Source: Rhodohalobacter barkolensis (lineage in GTDB: Bacteria > Bacteroidota > Rhodothermia > Balneolales > Balneolaceae). Taken from it: a stretch of 64,000 bases of DNA. Below the pieces are notes generated by a model. It saw nothing but the letters and a program-made list of their open reading frames with translations, ran no database searches and had not been told where the DNA came from. Both the position numbers and the translations under genes were made by a program. Position 1 is the stretch's first letter. Each line of letters begins with the position of its first letter. The DNA lies in contig NZ_PISP01000002.1 in the NCBI RefSeq assembly GCF_002834295.1, positions 372,001-436,000 on the forward strand, read 5' to 3'. Positions 1 through 8,390 of this stretch are shown piece after piece.

Positions 1-1648
1 GTATTAATCCAGATAGTATAATTTGATGAGTTGAATTTGGAAATATTTTATTACCACCTAAAACGCTCTTGTTAATTTTTTCAACATCAAGATTTCTGTT
101 CTTCATAGCTTGTATATCTTCTTCGTTGACGTCATAACAAACAATTACATCAATTTCATTAAACATTTTCTGTTCATCACTAAAATCTTTGAGGACATTT
201 CTTAGCTTTGATTTGAATTCAATAACAACCTTTTTCTTACCCCATTTTGCATATAAATCATATTTATTTCTATAACCGCTTACAAGTGGAGTAATTTCAG
301 TGATAATTTCTCTACCTATTAACTCATAGAATATTGCAGCAACGCTAGCTTCTTGATGTCTAGGAGTTTTCTGGAAACGTGTATTTTCAGAGTTTAGATC
401 CAACATATCTTCGATATCGGCGAAGGTTTCTTCTTTGTCCCAATCAGTTTCAACAATTATGTCTCCAGAAATGTACTTAGCTAACTTTCTAAATTCAGAA
501 AATATGCTTTTGGAATATTTTCTATAGATTCTTGCTTGTGCACCATGTATAGATTTTCTTCCGATATCAAAAGTTAGTTGTCTGTCTTCAAAAATTATAA
601 ATATTTGAGCCCAAGAACCCTGTGCACCAGTAATTGGATGATCTACAGAAACTCCAGTTGGCATACCTTTGACTGATGTATAAATCCCATTTTGAAAAAC
701 AGAATAGTAAAATTTTTCCATCCACTCATCATCTTCAAAATTTTCTTCTAACGCTAGATGATTGTGAATGGAAAGAAAATTCCAAACACTTCGTTTTGGT
801 ACAAGGCAGGCGTAATAATTAATAACCCTTCCCTTATGATCGAAACGGCCAATGTCGTATATAATCTTGTCTCTTAGTTTTCGCCGTTTATCGTTATCAT
901 CTCTATGAGCTTGATTTGCGTATTCTTTGTATTCTTCAAGTGAAATTTTAGTGTTTTTATCTAAACCATCAGTGGGTGCCCAATATTTGTAAGGTAGCTT
1001 AGTTGAATTTTCAATACCATTGATGTCAACATGTTCCAAGTTAATTGATAGTGATTCACCGTCATTCCAAAGTGTTTTAGTATTTCCTAGTGCAGTTTTT
1101 GTCCTTAAAACATACTGTAATTGGGCAAAGTTTAAATCAAATATGGGAGAACTTTTTACTTGACGTAATATAATTTCAGTTCCAGTAAAGTCTTCATCAA
1201 TTTGATCAAATTCTAGCTTTAGCAACTCTTCATCAGTTCTAGATTTCCAGTTAAATGCATCAATAATGCTTCCAACGGAAGTAACTCCATCATATGTAGT
1301 TTTTATCCTGAAGTTGTTACAGGAAAATATCACAAATGTTAAACCAACTCCTTTTTCACCAATTAATTCTTCATTTAGATCCTTATTTGTTGAAAAAGGA
1401 GCCAATAATTTTGGGAGCTTATCCGAGTCAATACCGATTCCATTATCCCTAATAACAATAGTTTTATTTAAAGCATCAATTCGAATAAAGATTTCTGGAC
1501 TGGATGGGTTTGCTTCTTTAATTGCGTCAATGGAATTTTGACATAGTTCAGCTATTATATCCCATTCGTGGTTATAACTATCGTCAATATCACGAATGCT
1601 TTTTCTAATTTGGTTAACACTTTGCTTTAAAAATTCAATCTTCTTCAT
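1..1648 (-). CDS. GHKL (Hsp90-like) ATPase with C-terminal nuclease-like domain, 3' truncated by window
   Basis: The start ATG is at 1648 and the frame stays open for 549 codons to the window edge. The N-terminal GHKL/Hsp90-type ATP-binding fold is visible: the N-box with E34 and N38 (ELCQNSIDAI), DNGIGID at about 68-74, and the glycine lid GEKGVGL at about 97-103. Near residues 463-477 there is YDLYAKWGKKKVVIEFK, resembling the D...ExK core of PD-(D/E)XK nucleases. GHKL ATPases joined to nuclease domains recur among candidate anti-phage proteins, so a defence role is inferred, not shown. The low GC and position at the end of an integrated element fit accessory cargo. The C-terminal end cannot be seen. 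Confidence 0.7.
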   Translation of the reverse strand, partial: MKKIEFLKQSVNQIRKSIRDIDDSYNHEWDIIAELCQNSIDAIKEANPSSPEIFIRIDALNKTIVIRDNGIGIDSDKLPKLLAPFSTNKDLNEELIGEKGVGLTFVIFSCNNFRIKTTYDGVTSVGSIIDAFNWKSRTDEELLKLEFDQIDEDFTGTEIILRQVKSSPIFDLNFAQLQYVLRTKTALGNTKTLWNDGESLSINLEHVDINGIENSTKLPYKYWAPTDGLDKNTKISLEEYKEYANQAHRDDNDKRRKLRDKIIYDIGRFDHKGRVINYYACLVPKRSVWNFLSIHNHLALEENFEDDEWMEKFYYSVFQNGIYTSVKGMPTGVSVDHPITGAQGSWAQIFIIFEDRQLTFDIGRKSIHGAQARIYRKYSKSIFSEFRKLAKYISGDIIVETDWDKEETFADIEDMLDLNSENTRFQKTPRHQEASVAAIFYELIGREIITEITPLVSGYRNKYDLYAKWGKKKVVIEFKSKLRNVLKDFSDEQKMFNEIDVIVCYDVNEEDIQAMKNRNLDVEKINKSVLGGNKIFPNSTHQIILSGLI

Positions 1649-2027
1649 AGTAAAATTTTTTGGTTTTCTATTAAATATAGTTGTAAAAAAGCTACTAAAG
1701 TATCGATAGGTATAAACTTGGAAGTTTAGAGAATTGAGGAATTAATTAAGTTTTACAAGAATATTCTATTCCTTTCTTTTTAACAAATACCTAGAGATGG
1801 CCTAAATTGAAGGATATATTCAAAGTAAAAATAGATCTAATCGAATCTCATTGGAGAATTATCAAAACAAATCAAGTAACAATTTTCCGAAAATAGGGAA
1901 GCTTATAACATAGATAATTTAATTAATGATTAAGATAGTCGCCGACAATGTGTTAATATTTTCAATTACCCAAAATGGATGCATTACAATGAATTAGTGC
2001 ATATATGTAAGAGTCTCAAAATGTAAA
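1649..2027. other. AT-rich intergenic stretch, nothing recognised
   Basis: No convincing reading frame, RNA gene or repeat is seen between the start of the GHKL gene and the first small-RNA-like unit. The part next to 1648 should hold the GHKL gene promoter, but no clear promoter boxes were recognised. Confidence 0.5.
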
Positions 2028-2107
2028 CAAAAAAGCCGGTTGGTAAGAACCGGCCTTTGGGGGTATGAATCATGTAATCTACCTGTCTTACATGTGAACT
2101 ATAATAT
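2028..2107 (-). ncRNA. Small-RNA-like unit, copy 1 (promoter motif, stem-loop, intrinsic terminator)
   Basis: Read on the minus strand, a promoter-like motif TGTAAGG (2135-2141)-N11-CCTGTTCC (2116-2123) is followed by a stem-loop (ATGTAAG...ATTACAT, about 2071-2092). It ends in a terminator hairpin GCCGGTT/AACCGGC (2035-2054) with a run of T. No reading frame of useful length lies inside. Copies 2 and 3 share the same order of parts. The start is estimated from the motif. It could instead be a repeated regulatory leader; transcription is inferred. Confidence 0.5.
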
Positions 2108-2228
2108 ATTCATAAGGAACAGGGTTTTTAAATTCCTTACAGAAATAAATTGAATTTCTCTTGATTAAGGGGGATTGATAGTTGTTACTCATTTTTTGTT
2201 TGAATGAAATGGAAATGCATATTTAAAA

Positions 2229-2317
2229 CAAAAAAACCGGTCGCTTCCGCAACCGGCTTTATCAAAGGGGAATAGGTTCATGTATTCTGCTCAAAATACA
2301 TGAACCTATTCTGAACT
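2229..2317 (-). ncRNA. Small-RNA-like unit, copy 2
   Basis: This has the same architecture as copy 1. The promoter-like motif is TGTAAGG (2345-2351)-N11-CCTGTTCC (2326-2333). A perfect 16-bp stem follows (2271-2286 pairing with 2295-2310, 8-nt loop), then an ACCGG/CCGGT hairpin (about 2237-2255) with seven T on the minus strand. The internal stem sequence differs from copies 1 and 3 while the stem is preserved, which suggests selection on structure. It lies just upstream of the lipoprotein gene on the other strand. Confidence 0.5.
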
Positions 2318-2443
2318 AATTATATGGAACAGGATTTATAAAACCCTTACAGAAATTTATATTTTGAATAGAATAGATTAGTGAAATGAGCTAATCTACT
2401 TATTTTTAAATGCAGAAATTGAAACCTAAAAGTGTTTATTTAT

Positions 2444-3163
2444 ATGCGTTTTTTTATCACTGCGTTCGCAATTTTTTTAACATTTATATCTTTAATTAGT
2501 TGTAGTGATAATGCTGAGGTGTTGGAGCCTAAAACTTTTTCAAATATTGGGTACGCCGTTGAAGGTTCAGATCAAGAAATTGTTGTTACTTATCGTGATT
2601 TCAACAACAATGTTATTTCAGATACAACAAATGTGCCTTGGAAAAAGACTTTTGGCTCGTTGACGTTGGAACCGGATGAAGAGTTTCATGCACTCTTTTC
2701 TATTGAATCACTTAGTAATGAAGAAGAGGAGCTGGTATCGTTTATTATTAGTGATATACACGATTTTTATAGTGTAGCAGAAATGCAGTTTGGCAAAAAT
2801 TTAAATGTATCATTAAGTAATAGGTTTATGAACCCCACTGATGGCGCGATTACTATTGCTTATGCAAATGGTGCTCCAACTCTATATTCAGTTGATGGAT
2901 CTGATCAAAAGGTTGAGATAACTTATAGAGATATAACAAATGAAATTATTGTTGATACTTTAAATACACCTTGGGAGAAAAGACAATTTATTAACATTGA
3001 TCCTGGGATGACTTTTGAAGCATTTTTGAAAGTACGTTCTTTAAGTGAGGATGTTGAGACTATTTCAGCTTCAATACGAGATATAAATGAAACTCAAACA
3101 GATGGTCTGGTAAATATTGAGTTAAACGCAAGTCTACCAAGTAGATACGAACTAAAAAACTAA
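2444..3163 (+). CDS. Lipoprotein with two tandem MmpS-like repeats
   Basis: The ATG at 2444 is preferred over an upstream GTG at 2432 because it begins directly with the signal peptide (MRFFITAFAIFLTF) and lipobox LISCS. The mature part holds two copies of a beta-rich repeat of about 50 residues, each with a Y-x-V-x-G-S-D-Q start, TYRD and a TPW/VPW motif. They begin near residues 38 and 146. The spacing resembles the extracellular domain of MmpS-type proteins, but the match is by eye. It should be anchored in the envelope. It sits alone between two copies of the small-RNA-like repeat. Function unknown. Confidence 0.7.
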   Translation: MRFFITAFAIFLTFISLISCSDNAEVLEPKTFSNIGYAVEGSDQEIVVTYRDFNNNVISDTTNVPWKKTFGSLTLEPDEEFHALFSIESLSNEEEELVSFIISDIHDFYSVAEMQFGKNLNVSLSNRFMNPTDGAITIAYANGAPTLYSVDGSDQKVEITYRDITNEIIVDTLNTPWEKRQFINIDPGMTFEAFLKVRSLSEDVETISASIRDINETQTDGLVNIELNASLPSRYELKN

Positions 3164-3259
3164 ATATGTCTACTATTTATTGATTCTCTCTTGATTAAGG
3201 CGTGGCGATGGATAGTCGCTATTCCTTTTTATTTAAAGTAGATGAACTGTTACCTAATT

Positions 3260-3353
3260 ATTGAAATAAAATAGGCCGGTTAACAAAGGGGAGAACCGGC
3301 CTTAGGGGGTATGAAACATGTAATCTACCAGTCTTACATGTGAATCATAATGT
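3260..3353 (-). ncRNA. Small-RNA-like unit, copy 3
   Basis: This is nearly the same as copy 1 over its central 50 nt. The promoter-like motif is TGTAAGG (3381-3387)-N11-CCTGTTTC (3362-3369). An ATGTAAG/ATTACAT stem-loop follows (about 3317-3340), then a GGCCGGTT/AACCGGCC terminator hairpin (3274-3302) with a T-rich tail. The motif starts only 16 bases from the stop of the last gene of the phage late operon. A further shared stretch (TCTCTTGATTAAGG) occurs at 2157-2170 and 3186-3199. Confidence 0.5.
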
Positions 3354-3402
3354 ATTTTTAAGAAACAGGATTTGTAAATTCCTTACAGAATTTTTTGAGA
3401 TT

Positions 3403-3633
3403 TTAATCTTTCTGCTGTTTGATAATCTCTTTAAACTCCTTCGCAACTTGCAAATCCCCAGAGATCCAGAATACCAGGACGGTTGCGGCGACCATAATGG
3501 CATAGGTCATTTCACCGGTTCCAAGAAGTGTACCGGAACCGATCCCGATAGCTGTACCAATGGCACGGAGTGCTTTTCCGATTGGAGGTGTGGGCAAACT
3601 GATTCGTTTTGTAAGGCGTTTGATAAATTTCAT
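3403..3633 (-). CDS. Small membrane protein, holin-like
   Basis: This 76-residue protein is last in the late operon, right after the M15 peptidase gene. It has a basic N-terminus (MKFIKRLTKR), a glycine-rich hydrophobic stretch (about 25-42), a second hydrophobic stretch (about 44-58) and a charged C-terminus. Size, two membrane segments and position beside a cell-wall peptidase fit a phage holin. No family was recognised by motif, so the holin role is inferred from context. Confidence 0.55.
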   Translation of the reverse strand: MKFIKRLTKRISLPTPPIGKALRAIGTAIGIGSGTLLGTGEMTYAIMVAATVLVFWISGDLQVAKEFKEIIKQQKD

Positions 3634-3650
3634 GGCTGTTCAGATTTATT

Positions 3651-4157
3651 TTAGGTTTCAGTTTCCCCAACTGTCCGCGGCCGTACGATCAAAATGTGAC
3701 CCAGGCCGGTAAAGCGGCAATCCATGTGTACCCAGGTTGGCGTATACTCCTTAGCTTCCAGCGTGGTCAATCCGGCGGCCATGAACTCTTTTTCGTGATC
3801 AAAAATGAAGGAGCGAACATCGTCTGCCGGAATCCATTTGTTTGAGGCTTTCAGCCTACACTTTACATCGGCGGCACTGCATAGCCCACCTTTATGGAAG
3901 CTCAATTCACTTCCCAGTTTTGTATCCGGGAATCGAAAACCGCTTTCGGTAAAATCGCCTCCCCAGAGCCAATCATTTATGATAATGGAGACCTCCTCAC
4001 CGTAATGGCACGACAGAAATTCTTTTGTGAATTGCAGCAGTTTGAGCATAACCGGATTGATATGCCAAACGGATGCATTTCCACGCTTTTTGTAGAGTTC
4101 AGGTGGTACCAGCTCCCGGATATCAAAGCTTGGTGCACCATACTTTGCTAAATTCAT
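3651..4157 (-). CDS. Peptidase M15-like D-Ala endopeptidase (phage endolysin)
   Basis: This 168-residue protein carries the M15 (VanY/PF08291-like) zinc signature: SFHKGGLCSAADV near residues 87-99 gives the first His and the Asp, and WVHMDCRF near 143-150 gives the later His. Such enzymes cut peptide cross-links of peptidoglycan. No signal peptide is seen, so release by the neighbouring holin-like protein is likely. Its ATG overlaps the upstream stop in an ATGA, showing translational coupling. It is likely the cytosolic endolysin, distinct from the membrane-anchored transglycosylase nearby. Confidence 0.75.
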   Translation of the reverse strand: MNLAKYGAPSFDIRELVPPELYKKRGNASVWHINPVMLKLLQFTKEFLSCHYGEEVSIIINDWLWGGDFTESGFRFPDTKLGSELSFHKGGLCSAADVKCRLKASNKWIPADDVRSFIFDHEKEFMAAGLTTLEAKEYTPTWVHMDCRFTGLGHILIVRPRTVGETET

Positions 4158-4528
4158 GACCGTGAACGTGTATGAGTTTCGATAGATTCACGCAAACACT
4201 CTTCGAGTTCATCTACACCCTTTGTATGAAATTCCGGAGGTTCGATATCCAGCTTTTCACGGGAAATTTGAGCGAGCCAGGAGTAGAGCGCCCAATACCG
4301 GGCACGCCATGCGGATATCTGCTCCTCCAGTTTTGATTGTTTGGTTTCCAGGGAGTCGATCCGTTTGAGTATGCTCTCCTGGAAGGCTGTTCGCTCATCT
4401 GAACCGGTTTCGGTTTTTGTGGCAAAGTAGCTTAAAATACTACCTATAATTCCGCCGATAAGTGTTGCAATGATGGCTGTTACTTCAGTATTCATTGAAC
4501 GGGGGTAATATATGTTCGAGGTTATCAT
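4154..4528 (-). CDS. Membrane-anchored coiled-coil phage protein
   Basis: The start at 4528 is chosen because its ATG overlaps the preceding stop (ATGA), like others in this operon. An internal ATG at 4495 is possible. One transmembrane segment lies near residues 16-35 ([18 protein letters not shown]). A predicted coiled coil follows ([20 protein letters not shown]), then a Trp-rich stretch and an acidic-basic tail. This one-helix, coiled-coil layout recalls spanin-like or holin-accessory proteins, and it lies in the lysis cluster. Function not recognised. Confidence 0.6.
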   Translation of the reverse strand: MITSNIYYPRSMNTEVTAIIATLIGGIIGSILSYFATKTETGSDERTAFQESILKRIDSLETKQSKLEEQISAWRARYWALYSWLAQISREKLDIEPPEFHTKGVDELEECLRESIETHTRSRS

Positions 4529-4863
4529 TTTTGTTTCTTTACAGCTATTGCCACTCCAATTAAGGTTACAAGACCGCCCGCAATCCAAAGCATATTTACC
4601 GCAGACGGTATGTTTACAGGTTTCCCGGTGTTATTCTCTTCCGGTACAGTTGCGATCTCTTCTCCTGAATATTCCTGGATTGCCTGCCAGGTTTTTGGCC
4701 CCACAACTCCATCTATTGCCAGCCCCATTTCAGCCTGGAAGTCGCGAACGGCCAGTTCGGTTTTTGGACCAAACAGGCCATCAACATCGACCCCGAGGAT
4801 TCGTTGAACCTGCCGTACATCATCGCCGCTCATCATCGGATATTTGAAATAGAGCGTTCTCAT
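4525..4863 (-). CDS. Peptidoglycan-binding domain protein with C-terminal membrane anchor
   Basis: This 112-residue protein has residues 10-65 matching the PG_binding_1 fold ([21 protein letters not shown] and a second half [18 protein letters not shown]). A linker, one transmembrane segment ([17 protein letters not shown]) and a KKQK tail follow. The domain would bind cell wall while the helix holds it in a membrane. In a virion with an internal membrane it could help bind or cross the wall. Overlaps both neighbours by 4 bases. Confidence 0.7.
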   Translation of the reverse strand: MRTLYFKYPMMSGDDVRQVQRILGVDVDGLFGPKTELAVRDFQAEMGLAIDGVVGPKTWQAIQEYSGEEIATVPEENNTGKPVNIPSAVNMLWIAGGLVTLIGVAIAVKKQK

Positions 4864-5354
4864 CGTCTCAACAGAATTATGGCTAACACTACGCCACTGC
4901 CCACAACATAGTAGGTAGGTGGAATGCTTTTTAAGTATGGGATTAGATCATTATTCATTTTGTCCATCACATTTTGGCCAATGGCTTTTACATTCGTTTG
5001 CCCCCCGGATGAAGATGAATTGGAAGAACCATTGCCGGTAGACTCACTTGTCCCCGAACTTGACCGGGAACCATCGGATGGATCGGGTTCTGGATCGTTG
5101 ACAGTTAAAATTGGGTCATAATCTCTTGAAACAGTGGCGGTACGTGTTGGATCAGATTCGCGGGTTGGTTCCCGGTACCGGATAGGCTCTGAGGTGGTTT
5201 CCGTAGTGCTGCCGGATGAAGTGTCTGTTGATGTATCCCTGATTCGAGTAATCGTTGGTGCCGATTCTTCGATGTCAGAATATTCATACAGTTGAGCATC
5301 CAGTCTTCCTAAAAATTCGTACTGTTTATTTTGTTGTCCAAGTAGTGAACCCAT
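4860..5354 (-). CDS. Ser/Thr-rich protein with C-terminal membrane anchor
   Basis: This 164-residue protein is low in complexity: residues about 40-120 are rich in Ser, Thr, Gly, Asp and Pro. A short helix-like region follows, then one transmembrane segment ([15 protein letters not shown]) ending in RR. The sequence gives no family. The C-terminal helix with a basic end is the pattern repeated across this operon, suggesting the protein is inserted in the same (virion) membrane with an extended linker outside. Confidence 0.55.
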   Translation of the reverse strand: MGSLLGQQNKQYEFLGRLDAQLYEYSDIEESAPTITRIRDTSTDTSSGSTTETTSEPIRYREPTRESDPTRTATVSRDYDPILTVNDPEPDPSDGSRSSSGTSESTGNGSSNSSSSGGQTNVKAIGQNVMDKMNNDLIPYLKSIPPTYYVVGSGVVLAIILLRR

Positions 5355-5356
5355 AA

Positions 5357-5926
5357 TTAGTTGCTTTTTAGTTGTTGAATGAGAAGTCCCAATCCCCCGC
5401 TAAGCAGCAATAAAGCCGGTATGAATTGAACAAATCCGGCAGATTGAATATTTATCCCAAGCTCTTTCGCAATCATCCGTTCCCGGTTGAAAACATCTTG
5501 TGCATAGTTGCCGCCGGTTGTTACCGAATCCGGATTGATACCTTGCTGAATGGCTCTTTGTACTCCGGATGCACCGGCATTAAAAGCGGCCACGGAATGT
5601 ACTTTTTTGTCAAAACGGTTCATCAGTTCTGCCAAGAATTTTGCAGCAAACTCAATGTTTGTGATATGATCATCTCCGGGAGTGTGCTGCATAATGGAGT
5701 GGTAGCGATCATCTACCTGCATGATCCCTTTTCCATGTCCATCCCGTCCCGTCCAGTTGTTGGCAAGCAGAAACGGATCGGTTCCCATTCCGGATTCTCT
5801 GGAAGCAATGGCAAGCAGCAGCGTAACCGGAACCCGATGCCGGATAGCCGCCTGACGAAAGGTCGGAAGTAATCCCAACCGTTCAACATTACTAAGCTGA
5901 TTAGATATGTGGATTGGAGAGATCAT
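5357..5926 (-). CDS. Lytic transglycosylase-like (SLT/lysozyme fold) with C-terminal membrane anchor
   Basis: Residues 20-160 show the transglycosylase core: ATRES-type catalytic helix LLLAIASRESGMG with the catalytic Glu near 44, GIMQVDDRYH, and AAFNAGASGVQRAI. These enzymes cleave peptidoglycan glycan strands. The C-terminal helix FVQFIPALLLLSGGLGLLI anchors it in a membrane. PRD1 P7 is a precedent for a membrane-associated virion transglycosylase that opens the wall at entry; the same role here is inferred. It overlaps the neighbouring beta-rich gene by one base. Confidence 0.75.
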   Translation of the reverse strand: MISPIHISNQLSNVERLGLLPTFRQAAIRHRVPVTLLLAIASRESGMGTDPFLLANNWTGRDGHGKGIMQVDDRYHSIMQHTPGDDHITNIEFAAKFLAELMNRFDKKVHSVAAFNAGASGVQRAIQQGINPDSVTTGGNYAQDVFNRERMIAKELGINIQSAGFVQFIPALLLLSGGLGLLIQQLKSN

Positions 5927-7395
5927 CAGGCAATCACTTCAACTACATATTCAACCTGAACAAACTCACCCGGATTGATTGTAAACTGATCGGCCGGACC
6001 AAGCGCTGTTCGTGCTAGTAATGCCGGGGAAAGAGCACTAAAATTTGTAGATGTGTTGATATTCCCAAAGAGGCCTATCTCTTTTACGTCTGTGGCAACA
6101 GATCCTTTGTTTTCAAATATTCGCTTTATTGAAAACGTGGCTTTATTACTTTGAAAATCATAATTGACCAAACTGATATCTGTACCATAATGATACAACT
6201 GACCATCTTGATCACCGTGGTCAAATCCATTCCGTGTGATGTCGTTGATGTTTAATTTTTCATCGGTCATGGACGTGAACTGATTATTATCTCCAAGTTT
6301 GATTCCGAATAGACTTGGATTCAGGCCGGAGTTATCGACCATGTGGCCGAGGCCAGGAGATGAAGCGCAGTTCAAGAAATTTGCATAGCCGTAATTATCA
6401 CTGTTTGCAAGCAGACGAATACGGTTCATGAACATTTGCAAAAAACCGCTATTTGTTCCATCTGTATCGGTATCCTGTGTGTCGGGAGATAAACGAACAA
6501 TAAGCTCATAATCAACGGAAAGAGTTTTGCCAACCGGAATAGAAACCGGTGTATCAAGTGTATCTCTGACAATTGCATAACCTTGGCCGTTACTATATCC
6601 ATTATCAGCAAATGAACAAGAGATACCAATCTCATTAACGTCAATGGGAGTTGTACCGGCATTCGTGAAAGGTTGCGATATGGTAAATCTACTTGTGGGT
6701 TTATCTGTTGTTAATGGGCTGACAGAAACAGTTCCATGTGCAAGTAAACCATCTCCAGATCCATGCATTATACGATCCCATAGATATATATCATCAACTT
6801 GAACGGGTTTGTTGCTCCGGCCTACAATTACTTTCCAGTTTTGATAAGCATAAGCCATAAACGGGCCGGGCTCGTTACTGCCGGTATAACGTAGTGATCG
6901 TGTAACAAATCCAATGTTCGGCATACATTTTCCTCCAACTGCAGTTCCGATTGATCCATCTACAGGGGTTCCGTCTAAGTGGTAGAGATCTACATTATAG
7001 CTACCGGTTTTAACTCCGTGATAAATACCATTGAATTCAGGAGCACCACAAATAATGATATAATTAGGGTATTCATCATCCTTATTAACAAAGTTTTCTA
7101 AAAGTGAATTACTGCTTACTCTAATGTTTAGTGGTGTTCCTCCATTACTGCTGGTGATATCGTATGCTGAACTGCCAATTTGATTACTATTTTTAGCTGC
7201 ACTATATCTTGATTTGTGTCCAATTTTAACAGTATTTCCGCCATGCATTAACGATTGCAGCATCCAGGCAAAACTCCCGAGGAAACTCCTGGACCGAAAA
7301 CGTTGAATTTCTTCTCCATCCAATTTTACCGAGCAGTAGAGATCCAGTCCGTGATGCTCCTTGCCAACTGTTAATTTGTTTGATATCCGTTTCAT
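5926..7395 (-). CDS. Beta-rich probable virion spike / receptor-binding protein
   Basis: This 489-residue protein is the largest apart from the polyvalent one. It has an N-terminal region with KRISNKLTVGKEHHG and two related segments in the middle and C-terminal parts. Each runs from a (V/I)DV(N/K)EIG motif (near 252 and 440) to an IPVGK or INPGE turn and a V-x-Y-x-x-x-V end. This repeated strand pattern is common in phage tail and receptor-binding proteins. No transmembrane segment. It follows the genes of three other beta-rich proteins, so a vertex or spike role is inferred. Confidence 0.5.
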   Translation of the reverse strand: MKRISNKLTVGKEHHGLDLYCSVKLDGEEIQRFRSRSFLGSFAWMLQSLMHGGNTVKIGHKSRYSAAKNSNQIGSSAYDITSSNGGTPLNIRVSSNSLLENFVNKDDEYPNYIIICGAPEFNGIYHGVKTGSYNVDLYHLDGTPVDGSIGTAVGGKCMPNIGFVTRSLRYTGSNEPGPFMAYAYQNWKVIVGRSNKPVQVDDIYLWDRIMHGSGDGLLAHGTVSVSPLTTDKPTSRFTISQPFTNAGTTPIDVNEIGISCSFADNGYSNGQGYAIVRDTLDTPVSIPVGKTLSVDYELIVRLSPDTQDTDTDGTNSGFLQMFMNRIRLLANSDNYGYANFLNCASSPGLGHMVDNSGLNPSLFGIKLGDNNQFTSMTDEKLNINDITRNGFDHGDQDGQLYHYGTDISLVNYDFQSNKATFSIKRIFENKGSVATDVKEIGLFGNINTSTNFSALSPALLARTALGPADQFTINPGEFVQVEYVVEVIA

Positions 7396-7396
7396 C

Positions 7397-7999
7397 TTAG
7401 TCGTTAATTGTTAGAGTTACATTGGTTTCAAATGTGGTTTTCTGTTCACTAATGAGCTCCTGATTCACAGCAATTGGTTCACTTGCAGGTTCGATGGTTA
7501 CATCTTTTGTGGATACAAGATCATTGGTTAATTGCCCTTTAGATTCGAGTCCTACACCAATTTTTGCTGCTTCTTCGTGGGTCATGTTAATTGGAATCAA
7601 ATCAACCGATACTTCACCGATTTCAGAAGCAAGGAAGATTTTTGAGCTCACATACACACTATACACCGGGCTCACAAGTGTTTGCCCGTTGCGGTCGGTG
7701 GATCGAACCCGGAAAAAGTGTTCTTGGTCGATAAAGGTTTGAGGGAATGCTATTTCATGGAACACATCGTAGATCCGATTATCCCTTTCCGGATCATACA
7801 GTGGATCATTCGGTGGCAGTGATTTTACCGGCGTACTGTTTTCAACATTGGAGTCAAAACCCCAATCTATTTGAGAAGTAGCAGGTTGGCCGGTTGCCCA
7901 ACTGGTGATCAGTGAACCGTTTTTCACCATTCCGGATACGATGTATAACCCGAATGGCTTACTGGTCCCATCTCCCGGTAGTTTGATGATTCGGCTCAT
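7397..7999 (-). CDS. Beta-rich virion-associated protein (fibronectin-like)
   Basis: This 200-residue protein has an N-terminal half whose strand pattern is like a fibronectin III domain (SWATGQPATSQIDWGFDSN and HFFRVRSTDRNGQTLVSPVYSV). The C-terminal part begins near 130 and ends in FETNVTLTIND, much like the end of a jelly-roll strand. No membrane segment. It overlaps the upstream gene by 4 bases and is directly followed by the spike candidate. It may link capsid and spike; function not established. Confidence 0.5.
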   Translation of the reverse strand: MSRIIKLPGDGTSKPFGLYIVSGMVKNGSLITSWATGQPATSQIDWGFDSNVENSTPVKSLPPNDPLYDPERDNRIYDVFHEIAFPQTFIDQEHFFRVRSTDRNGQTLVSPVYSVYVSSKIFLASEIGEVSVDLIPINMTHEEAAKIGVGLESKGQLTNDLVSTKDVTIEPASEPIAVNQELISEQKTTFETNVTLTIND

Positions 8000-8388
8000 G
8001 CTTCCTCCTTAAACAGTTCTGTTACCATTGCCACACTGGTTGCGGGTGCTCCTTCTGCCCACACGCCCATGATGGCCTCTTTGTACGTTTCTTTGATACT
8101 TTCCTGATCAAGTAAAAGATGCTCCTGGGGTTGAATGGCAAAGGAGTAATAGGATTCATCCACACGGTCGGAAGCCAGAGCTATGTAAAGTATAGCGGCA
8201 CTGTTATTGTGAATGATCATACCCACTCGGCGATCATTACGGGCCGCCAGGCGTTGTGGCGAACCGTCTCCAATACCGGTTGGACTGATCACAGAGTTCA
8301 CGCGGCCATTCTGTGATCGTGCAATCTGTCCAACCAAATCTTCGATCTTCTCAATCAGTACGCAGATGATTTCAAATAGTCGATCCAT
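7996..8388 (-). CDS. Small beta-rich virion protein
   Basis: This 130-residue protein has a short N-terminal helix (FEIICVLIEKIEDLVGQI), then a region with RRVGMIIHNNSAAILYIAL, typical of the phage head-decoration/tail-associated beta folds that present a sequence after an N-N turn. No transmembrane segment or catalytic motif. It lies between the larger capsid candidate and the fibronectin-like gene, suggesting a minor structural protein. Confidence 0.45.
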   Translation of the reverse strand: MDRLFEIICVLIEKIEDLVGQIARSQNGRVNSVISPTGIGDGSPQRLAARNDRRVGMIIHNNSAAILYIALASDRVDESYYSFAIQPQEHLLLDQESIKETYKEAIMGVWAEGAPATSVAMVTELFKEEA

Positions 8389-8390
8389 GA

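Noticed and set aside
1266-1541. Plus-strand frame opposite the GHKL gene
   Set aside because: It lies entirely within the conserved ATPase motifs of the minus-strand gene.
2028-3391. The three repeat units as integron attC sites
   Set aside because: They have GC hairpins and terminator tails but lack GTTRRRY/RYYYAAC cores and paired arms as in the true sites at 22483-25307.
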